A DNA stretch of 64,000 nucleotides from Monarcha castaneiventris obscurior (lineage: Eukaryota > Chordata > Aves > Passeriformes > Monarchidae). Below are positions 28,701 through 41,100 of this stretch, piece by piece. Both the position numbers and the translations under genes were made by a program. The stretch lies in the NCBI GenBank assembly GCA_026261815.1, contig JAMPIT010000890.1:7842001-7906000 (forward strand). Direction: 5' to 3'. The notes under the pieces are model-generated. The model saw only the letters and a list, made by a program, of their open reading frames with translations, did no database searches and was not told the origin of the DNA. Every line of letters starts with the position of its first letter. Position 1 is the stretch's first letter.

Positions 28701-30012
28701 GAGAAATGAGTCATGAAATTGGAAATTTATAAATTAAATGAAGCCCTGATAATTAATAGTACAAGTGCAGTTGTGTAAGAGTAAGGAAATCTTTTCCTTT
28801 TAAATAACAATCAAAATTCTAAAGGTTTAATTTTACTTTTCCTCCTGGATTTTACAATGACTGGGTTTCCTTGTAGGACCAGTTCTGCTCATATTCACCC
28901 TAGTTATTTTTCTTTTGAGAGGCTCTTGCCATCAGTATTTGCTGTAGCTAGCAGAACCCAGCTGTCAAAATGAGGTAGCATGTGTAAAAATCTTTCTGCT
29001 GTGTACTAGCATCTAATTTGGAGATTTTCTAAATAAAAAAAGCTAATATATACTAGTCCTACTGTAGAAACCTTGATGGCAATTATGAGAAACCAAATAC
29101 CATGGAGTTTACAGGTAGTAGTGGAATTAGATTCCTTATGGAAGGGATTCATTAATTTGTTTCCAAGATGAAGCAATGTCAGTTTCCATTTGGTTGGAAA
29201 TTATGCTTCCAGTTCAAAGATCACCTCTGAGCTCTGGTTATAATATGTTAATGACATAAAATCATCCAGATCTAAATCATTTTAGAGATTGCATTTTCTG
29301 ATCTGCGATATGCTCTGCCAGTGTCAAGTAATAAAGACATAAATCAGCTGCAGCTTTCCATCCTGCATGCATTTGTGCACAGCACATCCACTATTTTGAT
29401 AGACAACAGCTAATGGATCAGAGAAGACCTCAGAAGACTTTTAAATATCAACATAAATCTGATCTTGTTTGCTTTCAGAGTTTGCCATTATTTTAAATGA
29501 AATAAAATTAGGCTGTGTCATGAACATCATACTCAAAGTAAAGATCAACACGTACGCTTGTTTTGTGACATTTTGATTTGGGAAAAAGGTTTTCTTTAGC
29601 TACTGCATGTCAAATTCTAGGGACACATACAGGGGTTTCGTGTATCACACCAAGTATCTGCTTGTGCTCTCTAGGAAGAGGTATAAAACAGAAGCACTGG
29701 TGGATTGTAAAGAGTACCTATTAATGAAGTCGTACTGTGTGAATGTTTTATAGGCTGAAATTGGGATATAGCTGTCAGTTGCGTATTTGCCACCTTTTCC
29801 AAACACAAAGTGGGAAGATGTTTATTCTCTTTATCACGGGTTCTGGGCACAACAGCTGCATCTTCTTTTTGTTATGTATCCAGGCTGGTCTTACACACAT
29901 CTCACCTTCATCAGTTAGCAGCCTATTCCGAACAGTTGGGCCAGATCCAACAGCTTCGGGAAGAATGTAATTATTCATTGCTTTTTAAAGTTAGGACCTG
30001 AGTGTATTTCAA

Positions 30013-30045
30013 GGCTGGAGCTGATGGCAGCCATCAGCCCCAGCC
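30013..30045. repeat. Short GC-rich inverted repeat
   Basis: GGCTGG-A-GCTGATG at 30013-30026 faces CATCAGC-CC-CAGCC at 30032-30045. The inner seven pairs are perfect around a five-base loop GCAGC and the outer five pairs are offset by a small internal loop. The arms are markedly GC-rich for this neighbourhood. It is too short for a typical microRNA precursor; it may be a protein-binding palindrome or chance. Confidence 0.8.
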
Positions 30046-30964
30046 TGAACCCCCTGTCTGTGTTCATATAAACAGCAGACATGCTAGGAGGATTATGAGA
30101 TTAATGTTTCTACCATGTGCTCTCTAATTCTTTAGTATTTATTTAAAACGTGCTAAGCAGTGTCTATTTTATGGTTGAACAGTCAGAGCAGGGCACTGGA
30201 AGTCACATCCATTGTTGGCTATTTAACCCCAGCCATCGTGGGAAGTAGGGAGTGTCATACCTATCAGAAAAGCACAACACCAAACATGGGACTGAGCACC
30301 AAACCTTTTTTATTACTGTTGTTGTTATCAGCAGGCTCTGCAAAGTCAGTGTCAGAGGCCTTGATTAACACGGGGCAAAAGTTAAGCTCTTGTGAACTGA
30401 TGCTGGGAAATTCAGAATTGTGCATTCTCTGGGTATTGCTTATTCCACTACAGCACAGTGCTTGCCTGTCGTGTTTTCACATTACCCATTTTCCACTGAT
30501 GGATTTTTAAAGTGACAGAACATATTCCTTTCATATCATAAAGAGCTTAAATGTGTGCACAGATTATGCAGTGAAAAGAAGACTCTCCTACAAAAACAGT
30601 TGAATGCTGTACATGTGGGGTTTTCCCTTCGATTAGAAATCAGTTCTTGAGGAGTTGATTATATGCACTGTACAGCTCCAAGATAGATCCTCTCTCTGCA
30701 CAGGGATGCTAACCTGTATCAGACAGGAGGACAAATAATGTTTTCTAAGATAAGGTGAGCATTTATCAGCAAAAGCGATAGTTGTGAATTCTTTTCCCTC
30801 TCAGTTATTGAAAGTCTATGTGATATAAATTTTAATGAAGAATGTGTTGCAAAATGGGGAGGAAATAAATAAGGCTATACTTATTATATGGGAATGTGCA
30901 ATTTCCACATAATCTATTAAAAAATAATGAAAAAACATGTCTAAAAAAATCTAAAAAAACTTAC

Positions 30965-31037
30965 CTGTCTCATGCCATTGGCACAAGAGCTGTACCACTG
31001 GCCTTCTTTGATCTGGATTTGATGTGGTTTCCAAAAC
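30965..31037 (-). other. Minus-strand exon-like segment with consensus donor
   Basis: On the minus strand a CAG|GTAAGT donor lies at 30967-30959. The 24 codons before it are open in one frame and encode FWKPHQIQIKEGQWYSSCAN followed by GMRQ. The proposed acceptor (CGTATTTAAG, ending at 31038) has a poor pyrimidine tract. Donors of this quality are expected a few times by chance on each strand of a window this long. Confidence 0.12.
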
Positions 31038-34000
31038 CTTAAATACGAAACTTTATGCGGGCACCATGTATGTGTTCTTTTGTCTTAATATTTTGCTTTT
31101 TGTTAGGGACCATGCTGTTACCTGTGAGACCTAGCTGTCAACTTCTGAGCAAGCTGCTGCTGGTCAGGAGCACACCCTCTGCTTGCTTATATACTTCTCA
31201 AACCTTTTGCGTTCTCCAGAAAGATGTGATTTCTCTGCTCTCCAGGCTGGACCTGCTTTATTATTTTTATTATTTGTGCAGTGGACTTGCTTTGTGTTCG
31301 TTTGAGATTAGAGAAATGTCCCAGATCAATTCGTTTTCTGTTTAGGTTATTTAAGTGACTTGATAGTTTGTGTCTTTCTGAAGTGTAAATCTCCTTTGTG
31401 TCAGACAATCAGCTCAGAAAGTATCTAATTCTTGCAATTCAAGTTCCCAATGACATTTGAAATAAGTTGGGGAAAAAAGAAAAAAGTTGCTTCTGCTTCT
31501 AAAAATGGGAAAGTTTGCCAAAACAAAGCTTTCTGTAGTAATACTCTCTGTAAGTTTTAATAATGTTAAAACTTTGCATCAAAAGTCAGGGTGTATATTC
31601 CCGCTATGCCTGATTCAAACCCTAATTTTGAATATACTACATTCCTGATTTGTCTTCTATGAAATCCTCTCATTTGTATGTGTGCCACATTGTATTAGTA
31701 ATTAACTACTCATTAGGTCTGGTGTTTGAGCCTTGCTGTCCTGTGCTCTAGGTGAGTGACATTATTTAATGTTTCATTATTTGAGATAATGCCAGGAAGA
31801 GGGAAAAATCCATCCCTGCAGCAACACAGAACCTAGGCCACTGTTCTCTGCTAAAGATGTAACTTCAAGTGCAGCCTAAATTGGCTGTTCAGAACCTTGG
31901 CTTGGGACCTCCCAGGTGAGCATGGAATGATCAGCAGTTCTGCTGAGTGGTGTGGCTTCTCTCCTTTTGCTTTATTCGAGAAAAAATCATCATGCATGCA
32001 TGGGAACTTCCATAGCTCTTCATGCTGAGCAGTGGAGATTGTCACAGAACAGGAGTAGTGGGACTTGGCTTGTCGTTCCAAACTGCTAAGCCTCATTTAT
32101 CAGCAAAGAGGATTTACACTGAAAAACTGCTTGGGTCTTCATACAAATAGTAACAGTCTCAAAGACCAAGGTTTTTCCATCAAATAATTCTAAGGAACAA
32201 AAAGCCCATATGATATATTAGATAAATAACCTTGTTTATAGATCTGTATAACAGGGGTCTAAAGAAACAATTCATGATACCTCTGGAGTGGAATAGAGAA
32301 TAAGACCCTGTGTCGCTTTCTTGAACCTCCCACAGTGCTTAGTAGAAGGGATATAATTTCCTTTCAGACTTTGTGGGAAAATTCAACTGCATAGTAAAGT
32401 GAGGGATTATTTATAAAAATCTTTAATTATGTGAACAGTTCCTTATAGCTCTCCTTTATCTCTCTAGTTCTATTATTAGTAGAAACTGCAAAACATAATT
32501 CTCTGCTTTTAAAGGAAATAGTCTTGAAATATTATGCATAATTTCTAGAAAGCCCTTCCTTTTTTTTAGAGATCAGATGTGCTCAAGGATAGGTACTCCA
32601 TTTCAGCCCCTTTTCCACTTGGACTGTGTATATGCCTTGTCATTAATAGTATTTTAAAAAACCCAGACAACAGTCAACGCTTGGATCTAGCTAAATACTA
32701 CCAATAATTCTGTGAGTACTGGTGGCCGCAGACAAAGGTCCTGAATGAAACATCACTTACCTTGGGCCAAACTGCTACTAAAAATACAGGCAATACTACT
32801 TAGCAGTCATTGAAATAATCTCAGCAATTTTTAAAATTTATTTTTCTTTGTGTAGGCTGGGCTTTGTCCCTCGCATAAATTGCACAGGAGAACTTGTCAC
32901 ACATGAAAGTGTCACTGAGGTGCAATGTAAAAAGGCAACTGCTGATTTATATTCTATGGGATGTCAAAAAGCTGCCTATCTCCCATTAAGCAATTTTGTG
33001 TTTTAACCTTTATATAGGAAACAAAAGATCTTTGAAAGTTTCTGAAATGAAAAACGTTCTTTCCTTCTTCTGTGCCTCACTGAACTACAAGTATGCAATC
33101 AAAACTGATTAGAGGAAAGTCAAAGTGAGTGTGAAATTTTTAACGTCATTGGAATATTCATATGTGCCACATCATCTCCAATAATTAACTTTTCATCATT
33201 TAAATTGCTATATAGTACTTTATTTTCATGTTCAATGTAAAAATCTTGAACATTCAGAAAAGTGTTATACTCTATTTCCATACTGAGAATGAAGATTCTT
33301 GAAGTGACCCAGTATCAAAAGCTCATGTTGCTGTGAAAACCTGAAATTAACCATAGTGTGGTTCGATTTGGTTTTCCCAAGGACATATTGGATTGGTGGA
33401 ATCAAAGGACAAGTTTATGTTTCACTCTTGCAAGAAGGAGTAAAGAAGTCGCAGCCTGAATCGTCCCATTCATAAAGAGCTAATGGGAATCAAGCAAGTT
33501 TGAATATCAGTTAATTAAAATATAAAAAGGAAAGGAATTATGAAATGTAAATAGCCTAATGAAGTGAAAATTGGAGCATATGTCTTCGGAATTAATAAAA
33601 CCCAAATTTTTGAGAGTTATTCTTTATGTACCAAGTTAAGCCTTTAAATCATATGCATTTGAGTTGCATTGCTTTGCTCAAAGATGTATTAATCCCAGGA
33701 AAAAATAACCTTCCTGTTATTGTTATATTTTTATACACTTCTGCACCATTAGAAACCCTATGCACATGAGATTCCCCAGAAGGAAAATAGGTGGGTTTAG
33801 TATTTGAATCACCAATTACATGAAAGAGGATAAGTGGAATTTCTCTGAGCAGCTTGCATTGAAAGAATCCTCTACATTTACAATACAACTTCAAGCCTTC
33901 GTGGTGGTGGAATTTTCATACTTAAAGTATTGTGCAACATTTTATAATATAAATTATTTACAGTAAAGAAAAGCTTTAGTTTTTAATGGAAAAATTCCCA

Positions 34001-34189
34001 TCATATTAGTTATTCTTGCTGGTTTTTAAAGTTGAGGTAATCCCGTATATTGTGGCATGCCTGAAAATTAACGAGATCTTAGGGTCATAATCTGTTGAAG
34101 AGAGAAATTTCAGATGTTCATGGCAGGAAAACAAAGGATGTACATGATGGTTTGCTGACGGAGTCCTAGTAATTGATTCTTTTTCTCTT

Positions 34190-34530
34190 GGCCTTTCTCC
34201 TTTCCCACTCTGACCTGTGCGTTGCTCTCGTGTTTCGCTCAGTTCTTTCTGCGACACCTCTTTATCTGTGCCTGTTGGAGCACAGCTCTGCTCAGAGAGA
34301 CGCCAGCTCCCCCATCCTGCGCTCTGAGCTGCCCCCAGGCTGTGCGGATGTGGCAAGCACAGCCCTTAACCTGGGCTGGAATACGCGGACTCTGAACTGG
34401 GAATTTCCTCAGGCTCCGGCACTGCTGACAGCAGTCTCGCTGCTCTGGCCAGCTGGGAGCGCACACGAGGCAAGCGTGTGTCTGTCTGAAAAATGCTGGT
34501 TTTCTGTGGGGCTGTGTCACATTGCTGGGT
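34190..34530. promoter_or_regulatory. Isolated GC- and CpG-rich patch
   Basis: About 340 bp stand out from AT-rich flanks: more than a dozen CpG sites occur between 34215 and 34470, where neighbouring kilobases have only a few each. There is no TATA box, no clear transcription start and no confident splice donor next to it. One frame is open across 34173-34538 (no ATG at its start) and two overlapping minus-strand frames (93 and 116 codons) begin inside it; openness in several frames is expected where T/A-rich stop codons are rare. Possible readings are a small CpG island with a regulatory or promoter role, a decayed GC-rich retroelement, or an unrecognised exon. I favour a regulatory patch but weakly. 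Confidence 0.35.
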
Positions 34531-37500
34531 CACTCTGAATTTGCTCCCTTGTCTTCAGTTTTATACTGAGTGATTCTGGGTTCACTGACGGAGTCTGCCT
34601 GCACATCATGAACTCTTGCTGGAATTGTTTACAACTTGCATTAAGTGTGTCTGTGGTTGTTGGGATATATCGTTGTGTTTGAAGACCTTTGCAATTCCTA
34701 ACTCTTGTAATCTGTTGGGTTTTTTTAAACTTAGTCAACTGAAAAATTATCTTATTTCTTGAGAAATATTTTTAGGTGTTGCTAGAAGTTAAGGTTTTGT
34801 GCTATCAGAACAAATTCACAGTATTGTGAGATATTTTAGGTCTAGCCTGAAAAATACTGCTAAAAAATTTCCAATTCTAACTGGGGTCAGTGAGTAAGCT
34901 AATTCCTTCTGCAGTATGTGCCCGGTACTTCAGTTATGCCTAATTTCAGGAATCTAACAAATTAACATTGAGAAATACATTCCCTTGGTTATGATCTGCT
35001 TGCAGATAAGCCCCATAGTCTTTTCTAGCATGATTTTTTAAACCACCATAATAAACATTTAATCTTTCAATCAGCCCTGAGAGCTATTGTGTGCATGTTC
35101 ATCTGCATCCTTCTGTTGGAAAGATTGCTTCAGTTTTAAAATGCCAAGTGAGCATATCATTGTGGTGATTTGCAACTGTGTCATGGTGTAAATGTTAAAG
35201 ATGGAACAAGGTATTAAACTCTTCATATATAGTATAAGAAAATTTACCTAAGTGATCTACAAAAGGTATTTCAGCAATAAAATCTTGAAATAAAAATAAC
35301 TACGTGCAACACTGGGTGTTAAGTAGTAATTATGTAATATCTTACAAATCTATAATCATATACTGAAGAGGTTGTGGGAGCTGCAGGTTTCAAGGAATTC
35401 TGCGGCGTGACAGTGGGGAAGTTTTAATAGTCAATATTCATCTTGCTGTGTAGTTATCCTGGTAGGGAATCAAACTATTACAGTGAGCTAGTGAAGATTT
35501 ACTGCCTGATAACCTGATGACATTGTTAAGGCACCACTGAATTTGTGAAGTCCTGGATCACTTCTTGTGACTGCCTGCACTTTCCCTTTGGGTTTTATGA
35601 AAAAAAAGACAGAAGGGTACCTTCTATTCCAAATATCCTATTTTACCTTTTCTTTCTGAGAGATGGTTTAGGATAGGATTTAAAGAAAAAAAACAAAACA
35701 AAGCATGGTCTTCTGACTTCATAGTACCGAAAACAATGGCCTGGGTTTACTGTGGAAATGGAGAGGCAGCAAGGTATCTGTAGCATGTGATAAATCCTTT
35801 TGAACATTTATTCAGATGATTGTTTTGGAATTTATAAGTGTTACATCACTAACACTGAGATTAGTAATATGATCTTTGCCATGCTAGCATTAGATGTATC
35901 TCAAATGTTAATGAATGCATCCATGTAGCATGGTAGTAAAATATATGTATATATCTCCAGTTTTCAGGCACAGAATAAATATTGAATATAACTACATTCC
36001 CAAATCTGCTAAAGACATTAGAGAAATTATCTGTGATTCACCTAAAATTCAAGAAATAGAAAGCATTTGACAAGTCTGGGAATTGTACCCACAGCATTTG
36101 GGTTTTGAGGAAGACCTTACCTCTGTCTTCTTCAATTAATCTTGATAATTATGAAAGCATTGTGTCATCCCACAGAAGACTCAACGCTTATCATCTAGAG
36201 GTATCAGAGGGTATTTAACATTGCTAATGTGAATTCTAATACATGTAAATTACTTCAGAAGTGTGGCACATTTCTACCCAAACACTTTTTATTTCACCGA
36301 GTACTTAGCATTTAGTTAGTCTTTGGAGGATGATGCACACTAAAACATGCCTGACATAATATAAAAACAGCAGTATTTTGTGGAAGTGATACAGGAATAA
36401 TACATAGATAATAGTACTCTGCTGACAGTGATGCATAACAGCCACTTGCTTTTATTCTGGTGAAGTTAATACAAGCTAAACACCTTCATTTTATACTGCT
36501 GAAAACTCAAAAGACCCTGTGATCATTTTAGTCCCTTTTTTCTTGTTTTCTATATAATTCTGGTTGGTAAATGGTATGTTAACCTCATTCAGAGGATTCC
36601 CCAGTCCCTATCCAAAAGAGGAAGCAAGGATGTAATCAGCCCTGGCCTCATTAAAATCTTTCTAATGTAATCTGTTGTTCTCAAAAAGCTTAGCCTCAGA
36701 TCTACCAAATGTATTTTAATTATGTTTTAGATGGATTGTGTCTGGAGCTATGCAGTTGCTGAAGCAAATTAATCCATTACATCAGCCAGTTGGAATTCTT
36801 TGTATGAGAATATTTACAAAAGACTTACCGACTAGCTAAAGAGACACTCAATACAGCTTTTTCGACAGCAGTTTCTTATATTTCATCTTTTTGTCCCCAG
36901 CCTATGTATTCTATAAAAAAACAAAAAAAACCCCCAAAAAAAAAATTGTATGCTTCAGTGTGATGCATAGTTTTTGCTCACAGAAAATGATACTAAGAAT
37001 GATACTTAGCATAGGTGCACTCAGCACTGAAGCTGTAATAATTTATCTAATTCTAAGATCTTCATCACCCGTTCTAGAATTCCTGCAATTAGGAATTTAT
37101 TATTGAAAGCATGCGATAAACAGTAGATACAGCTGATGATGTTAAATAGAAAAATAAATTTTCAATTAAAGTGTGCTATCTTGGAAAATTTAATTTTCTA
37201 AGGGAAATGATCAAATTCTGTTTAATAAACACTAAGCAACCTGGGAAGTCAGTGTGTTGACCAATTCATTAATCATTTTTTAAATCTTGCTAAATACAGT
37301 TTATTGTCTTCAAAGTACCACTAATTACTTCAATTAGCTTTGAAGTGTATCTTTCTTTCTCTGACTGTGCCTGTAATTTTGAACCCAAGAGGGCTTTCTA
37401 CTTTAGATGTGTTTTGTTTCATTTCAAGATAAAATTCAACTCTAAATCTCTTTTAACTGCCTGTATCCTTAAATGAGATATGGGGCCTGGTCACAACTTT

Positions 37501-37963
37501 TCCTTCTCCCTCCATGTGGTCTCTTTGGCTGAATGGGAATATGGAAACCTGGTAGGCCTGTTGAAATTTGGTCAATAAACAAGTATGGTTGGGGTTTTTA
37601 TCCGGGGGGTATTCGTGACTAATGATTGTAAGCACATAGTTGGAGATTTTAAAAGAAAAATTATTTAGGTAAATAGGCTGGCATCGAAGGGACTTGTCTA
37701 CACTCTATACTTGAAAGTCAATCCTATTATTTGGGCAGCTAAGTATGTGTTTAGGAGCTCATCTACAGGGTAATTTTTTTCTGGAAATGAGAATATGAAG
37801 TGCCCAAGAAGGATGAAATACTGATCTTCATCTCATTATCTCCTCTCAATCAATTATCATCCTCAAGCGTTGTAATAGGAAGGTCATCTAAGAAAATGCA
37901 GGGAAAGATGTCTTGGAAAAGGGAGGGGGAAGAGGATAAGAGGGAGAGTCACAGGGAAATGAT
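34531..37963. other. Gene-free AT-rich DNA
   Basis: Only short frames (up to 73 codons) occur. An AATTCCT/AGGAATT hairpin lies at 37078-37097 and alternating TA words near 35940-35955. The final 50 bases before 37964 are purine-rich (GGGAGGGGGAAGAGG-like). No repeat family was recognised. Confidence 0.6.
36908..36947. repeat. A/C homopolymer tract
   Basis: Runs of A (7, 8 and 10 long) alternate with single C and a CCCCC block. It is low-complexity DNA without other features. Confidence 0.85.
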
Positions 37964-38185
37964 ATGAGGAAACATTTCATATTTTTATTATCTTTGTTAA
38001 TATCTTTTGTAAATTGCTCTTTTTGTTTCTTGTCAGTTTGTGGGAAGGGGATGTTTTCAGACAGCAGGGATCATCCCAGAATGAAGTGCCAGGACTGCTC
38101 AAGGTGCTGTGAAGGTGCATCTCAGAGGAGCAGCCACCTCACTCTGTGTGTGCACAAAGATGACGGATCCTTTTTTCCTTATTAA
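37964..38185 (+). other. 73-codon ORF, hydrophobic start and six-cysteine body
   Basis: The ATG at 37964 (G at -3) opens a frame whose residues 5-24 are hydrophobic after MRKH, like a signal peptide. The body then has cysteines at residues 26, 42, 45, 48, 49 and 62 (C-x15-C-x2-C-x2-CC-x12-C). Six cysteines with an adjacent pair recall small secreted peptides such as defensins, but the spacing does not fit the beta-defensin pattern (C-x6-C-x3-5-C-x9-10-C-x6-CC). The hydrophobic part comes from a T-rich tract that also looks like a splice-acceptor tract ending in CAG at 38034-38036, so the Cys-rich part could instead be exon-like. No promoter or poly(A) signal was found. I regard it as an unproven candidate, more likely chance than a gene. 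Confidence 0.2.
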
Positions 38186-41100
38186 TTAGTCGGGGAGGTC
38201 TGATGGAACAGAGCATTTCCCCAGGTGCAGCTCACTCAGGAGCCCTGGGTTCCCGGAGCACTGCAAATGGGGTTGAAAGCTCAGCAGTGTGGTGTTTAAA
38301 TCACTTTGGCCTGTGCTCAGTGCAGCTTAGCACAGTGGCAGTGCACAGGCAGAAAGCTCAGCTGCAGAAACAGGATCATGCTGCTTTGCTTTTGTTTTTT
38401 CCAGTGTTAAAGTGCCCCCCAGGAGATCCTGTGTGGGCTAAACATTTGTTTTCCATAGATTTCATATTCCTGGGGCTTGCATAGTTAGACCTTGATGTGC
38501 TAGCTCAGACCCTGCTCTTGGAGCCTGTGCTCGTGAGAGCTCCCAGTAATACCATGTGAGGTGAAAGATTGCTTGAAAACTGGCGTCTTCAGCTGGTAGT
38601 TTTTTATACCTAAGCAAACATAGGTCTCAAAAAATTCTACATTGTTTTCTCCTTCCTTTCTTGTTCATTCACTTCCTGGTGGGAAAAAAAAAAAATAAGA
38701 CAAAACCAACAACCTCTTATTTACAGGATAAATAACTCCACATCATTTTTCACTGGTACTGGTTTTTTCCTTTTCTATAAAATATTTAGGAATTAAGAAA
38801 GCTGATTGTTTTCCTGGTAACATGTAGGTACAGTTTTTAAAGTGCTTAAGTCATCTAGAGAGACAGAAGTAGAAGAATCCTGCAGCCCTCTCTCCAAACG
38901 TCTGTCTATGACTGAAGTTATTTATAATGTGGGCATTTCAGCTCTAGTTATGACATGTTTTGTTATGTTCAAAGTTCTGCTCTGCTGTCATATTTAATGA
39001 CAAAATTACAGCCATGAGTTGAAAAAAACTAGTTTATAAGATACATTAGCTCCATTGCAAGATAACCTTTCTGCTCCCAAATACTTTTATGGTCATACTG
39101 CTCTTACCCTTACTATTGCTTTGCTATGAAGTGAGAAAAAGAGCAAATACATAAATTATACCAGTTAATAAAATTGTATTCACTCTTACAAATGTTGCTC
39201 AATTTCATCCTTAAGGTTAATGTTTAAGTTGTATTCATTTATAGAATTGATTCTTTCCAACCCGCTCAGCTTTGCTTTGACATTCATATTTGAAAACTAA
39301 ACCCCATTTTAAACTACAAAGCCTTACAAGGTTTGGCATTAAAGGCAGATGTTATTTTGTATCAGTTATGTTGTATACAACCTTTAGATTGCTAAATTAG
39401 GCAGAAGTTTAAAGTCTGCGATGAAAACATGAAATTGATGGTGTTTAAATTGCTCGTTCTTTCTTAGGCGCACCTGACTTGATCTATAAATTTAGAAGCT
39501 TTTTCCATGTCTTGTGTAACTGTGCTAGGCTTTATATGTCTTTGCTCTGATTTAAAGGAAACACATTTTCCTGATGAGCATTAGCAATGTCTTTAGTGCA
39601 ATTCTATTGCATTGCAAGACAGCAATTTGTTGCAATAAATTGAAATTTATTGGAAGTTAGTGAAATTGTTTGAGCATAAATTTCCCTTAGCATTTCTAAC
39701 ATTCTTTCAGCCATTCTTTTCTCTGAAAAATGCTGGAGAAGGCTCACAGGGGACCATGTACAGTGCTTGTCTGTATATTATCAAACTTTATTGTTCTTTT
39801 ATTCAAAATGTTTTGCCTGTAGGCTGCTGAATATTTTTGTTGACCAGTTTTCTCAGCTGATGGTTGCACCCTCAATCATAGGAAGATTGATCTAATATCT
39901 TCTCAAAACTGAGAATATAAAACTCAATAGCTGAATATTTTAAAATGAAGGACAACCCTCCCCCCCCTTCAATATAGGCACCAAATAAAGGTTTACTCAT
40001 CTGCTGTCAAAACATTTTTCCAGTGAGGTCTTCAAACTCAACTGATATCTGAAAATTCAGTAGGTAATTTTAACTATAATCAAGTCTTGAAAAAGAGTAT
40101 TTTTTTTTTCTAAACAGCAATATGTCCTATTTTTGTGGGTATGTTTGAGAAAGTGAACACTTCTACCCCCACCTCAAGAGAAAGAAGCTCCCTGGTAACA
40201 CAGATTCTTAGAATCAGGCCTGAATAGCAAGCTCCTTTCTAAGGCTGCCAGAATTGAAAATAGTCACTGATTTAATTCTTGGATTGTTATTACAATTCGC
40301 TTGTCCTTGTTTTGATTGTGGAGGGAAAAAATTAAATATTTTGCCTTTAAGCCTAAACCAATGTACAGAACACCACCTTCCTCTTGACTTCAGACACAAG
40401 TGCATTTCGTGTGGTATCTGTTAACTTCAGTCAATACAGCTTCTGATGCCCTCTGGTTTAAGTCTCTGAATTAGAGGGGAATTTGTTCCATCAATGTGTT
40501 CAGGAACCACGTAAGATTTAAGCCATATTGAATGACAAGCTCTAGTGCAACTCTTTATTGGCATAGTGAAAGAGGAAACTGTGGTATGATGCTTTTCTTT
40601 TTTGTTTTGTTTTAATAAATGGATTGTGTATTCTTTGGGACTGATAGTTTCCAAAACAAAGTATATAGATTTTTTTCTTTTTCTCTTGGATTTTTTCAAA
40701 GTTTCTTCCTGCTTTTCTGAAGGAAAATTGAGAATGGTTTGTGGGAGTCTGGAATGCAAAGGGAAAAAAAAGAAGAGGATGGTAGGCTGACAGGCATTCA
40801 AGCCGATAGGTCTTGGTGAAAAAGGAGCACCATACAGAATTGCTGTCTTAAAAGTAATGACACGGAAGTGTGATACATGTATAAAATAGACCTGTAGAGA
40901 AGCTAATATATAGTCTAAATTTGTTTCCAAGATGGTAAAACAATTCTACAATTAAATCTTTTGTCAAAATTGCTGTGTCTAATTGATGCAAGTTTCCTTT
41001 AAAATAATGCATTCAGTCATTTTTTTTATTTTCACCATTTTGGAATAACTGCAGAAGAAATCAGTTTTTTTTCTTAACTTAGATCATAAAGTTTACTATC

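Larger units (their letters stand above)
24543..34189. other. Gene-free AT-rich DNA
   Basis: No confident gene is present. The largest frame is 116 codons at 30160-30510 plus, without domain or promoter. A 96-codon frame at 31055-31345 begins with a hydrophobic, Cys-containing stretch but has a poor body and no splice context. A TGCAA triplet repeat is at 28312-28326. A TAG|GTGAGT donor at 31749-31757 has no supported exon in front of it. Confidence 0.6.

Noticed and set aside
29180..29240. TTTGGTTGGAAA followed by AAGATCA, similar to a reversed CR1 tail
   Set aside because: Spacing is off by about eight bases and no octamers remain.
31055..31345. 96-codon plus-strand frame with a signal-like start
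   Set aside because: T-rich DNA gives Phe/Leu runs by chance; the rest shows no pattern and no splice or promoter support.
34173..34538. 121-codon plus-strand frame over the CpG patch with a hydrophobic beginning
   Set aside because: The frame begins at TTG, not ATG, and the hydrophobic part comes from a T/C tract. GC-rich DNA lacks stops by composition.
40427..40930. Longest ATG-initiated open frame, 167 codons on the minus strand
   Set aside because: Length is near the chance maximum for 64 kb of AT-rich DNA. The product has a Phe run and Lys-rich low complexity and no domain, and no splice or promoter context supports it.
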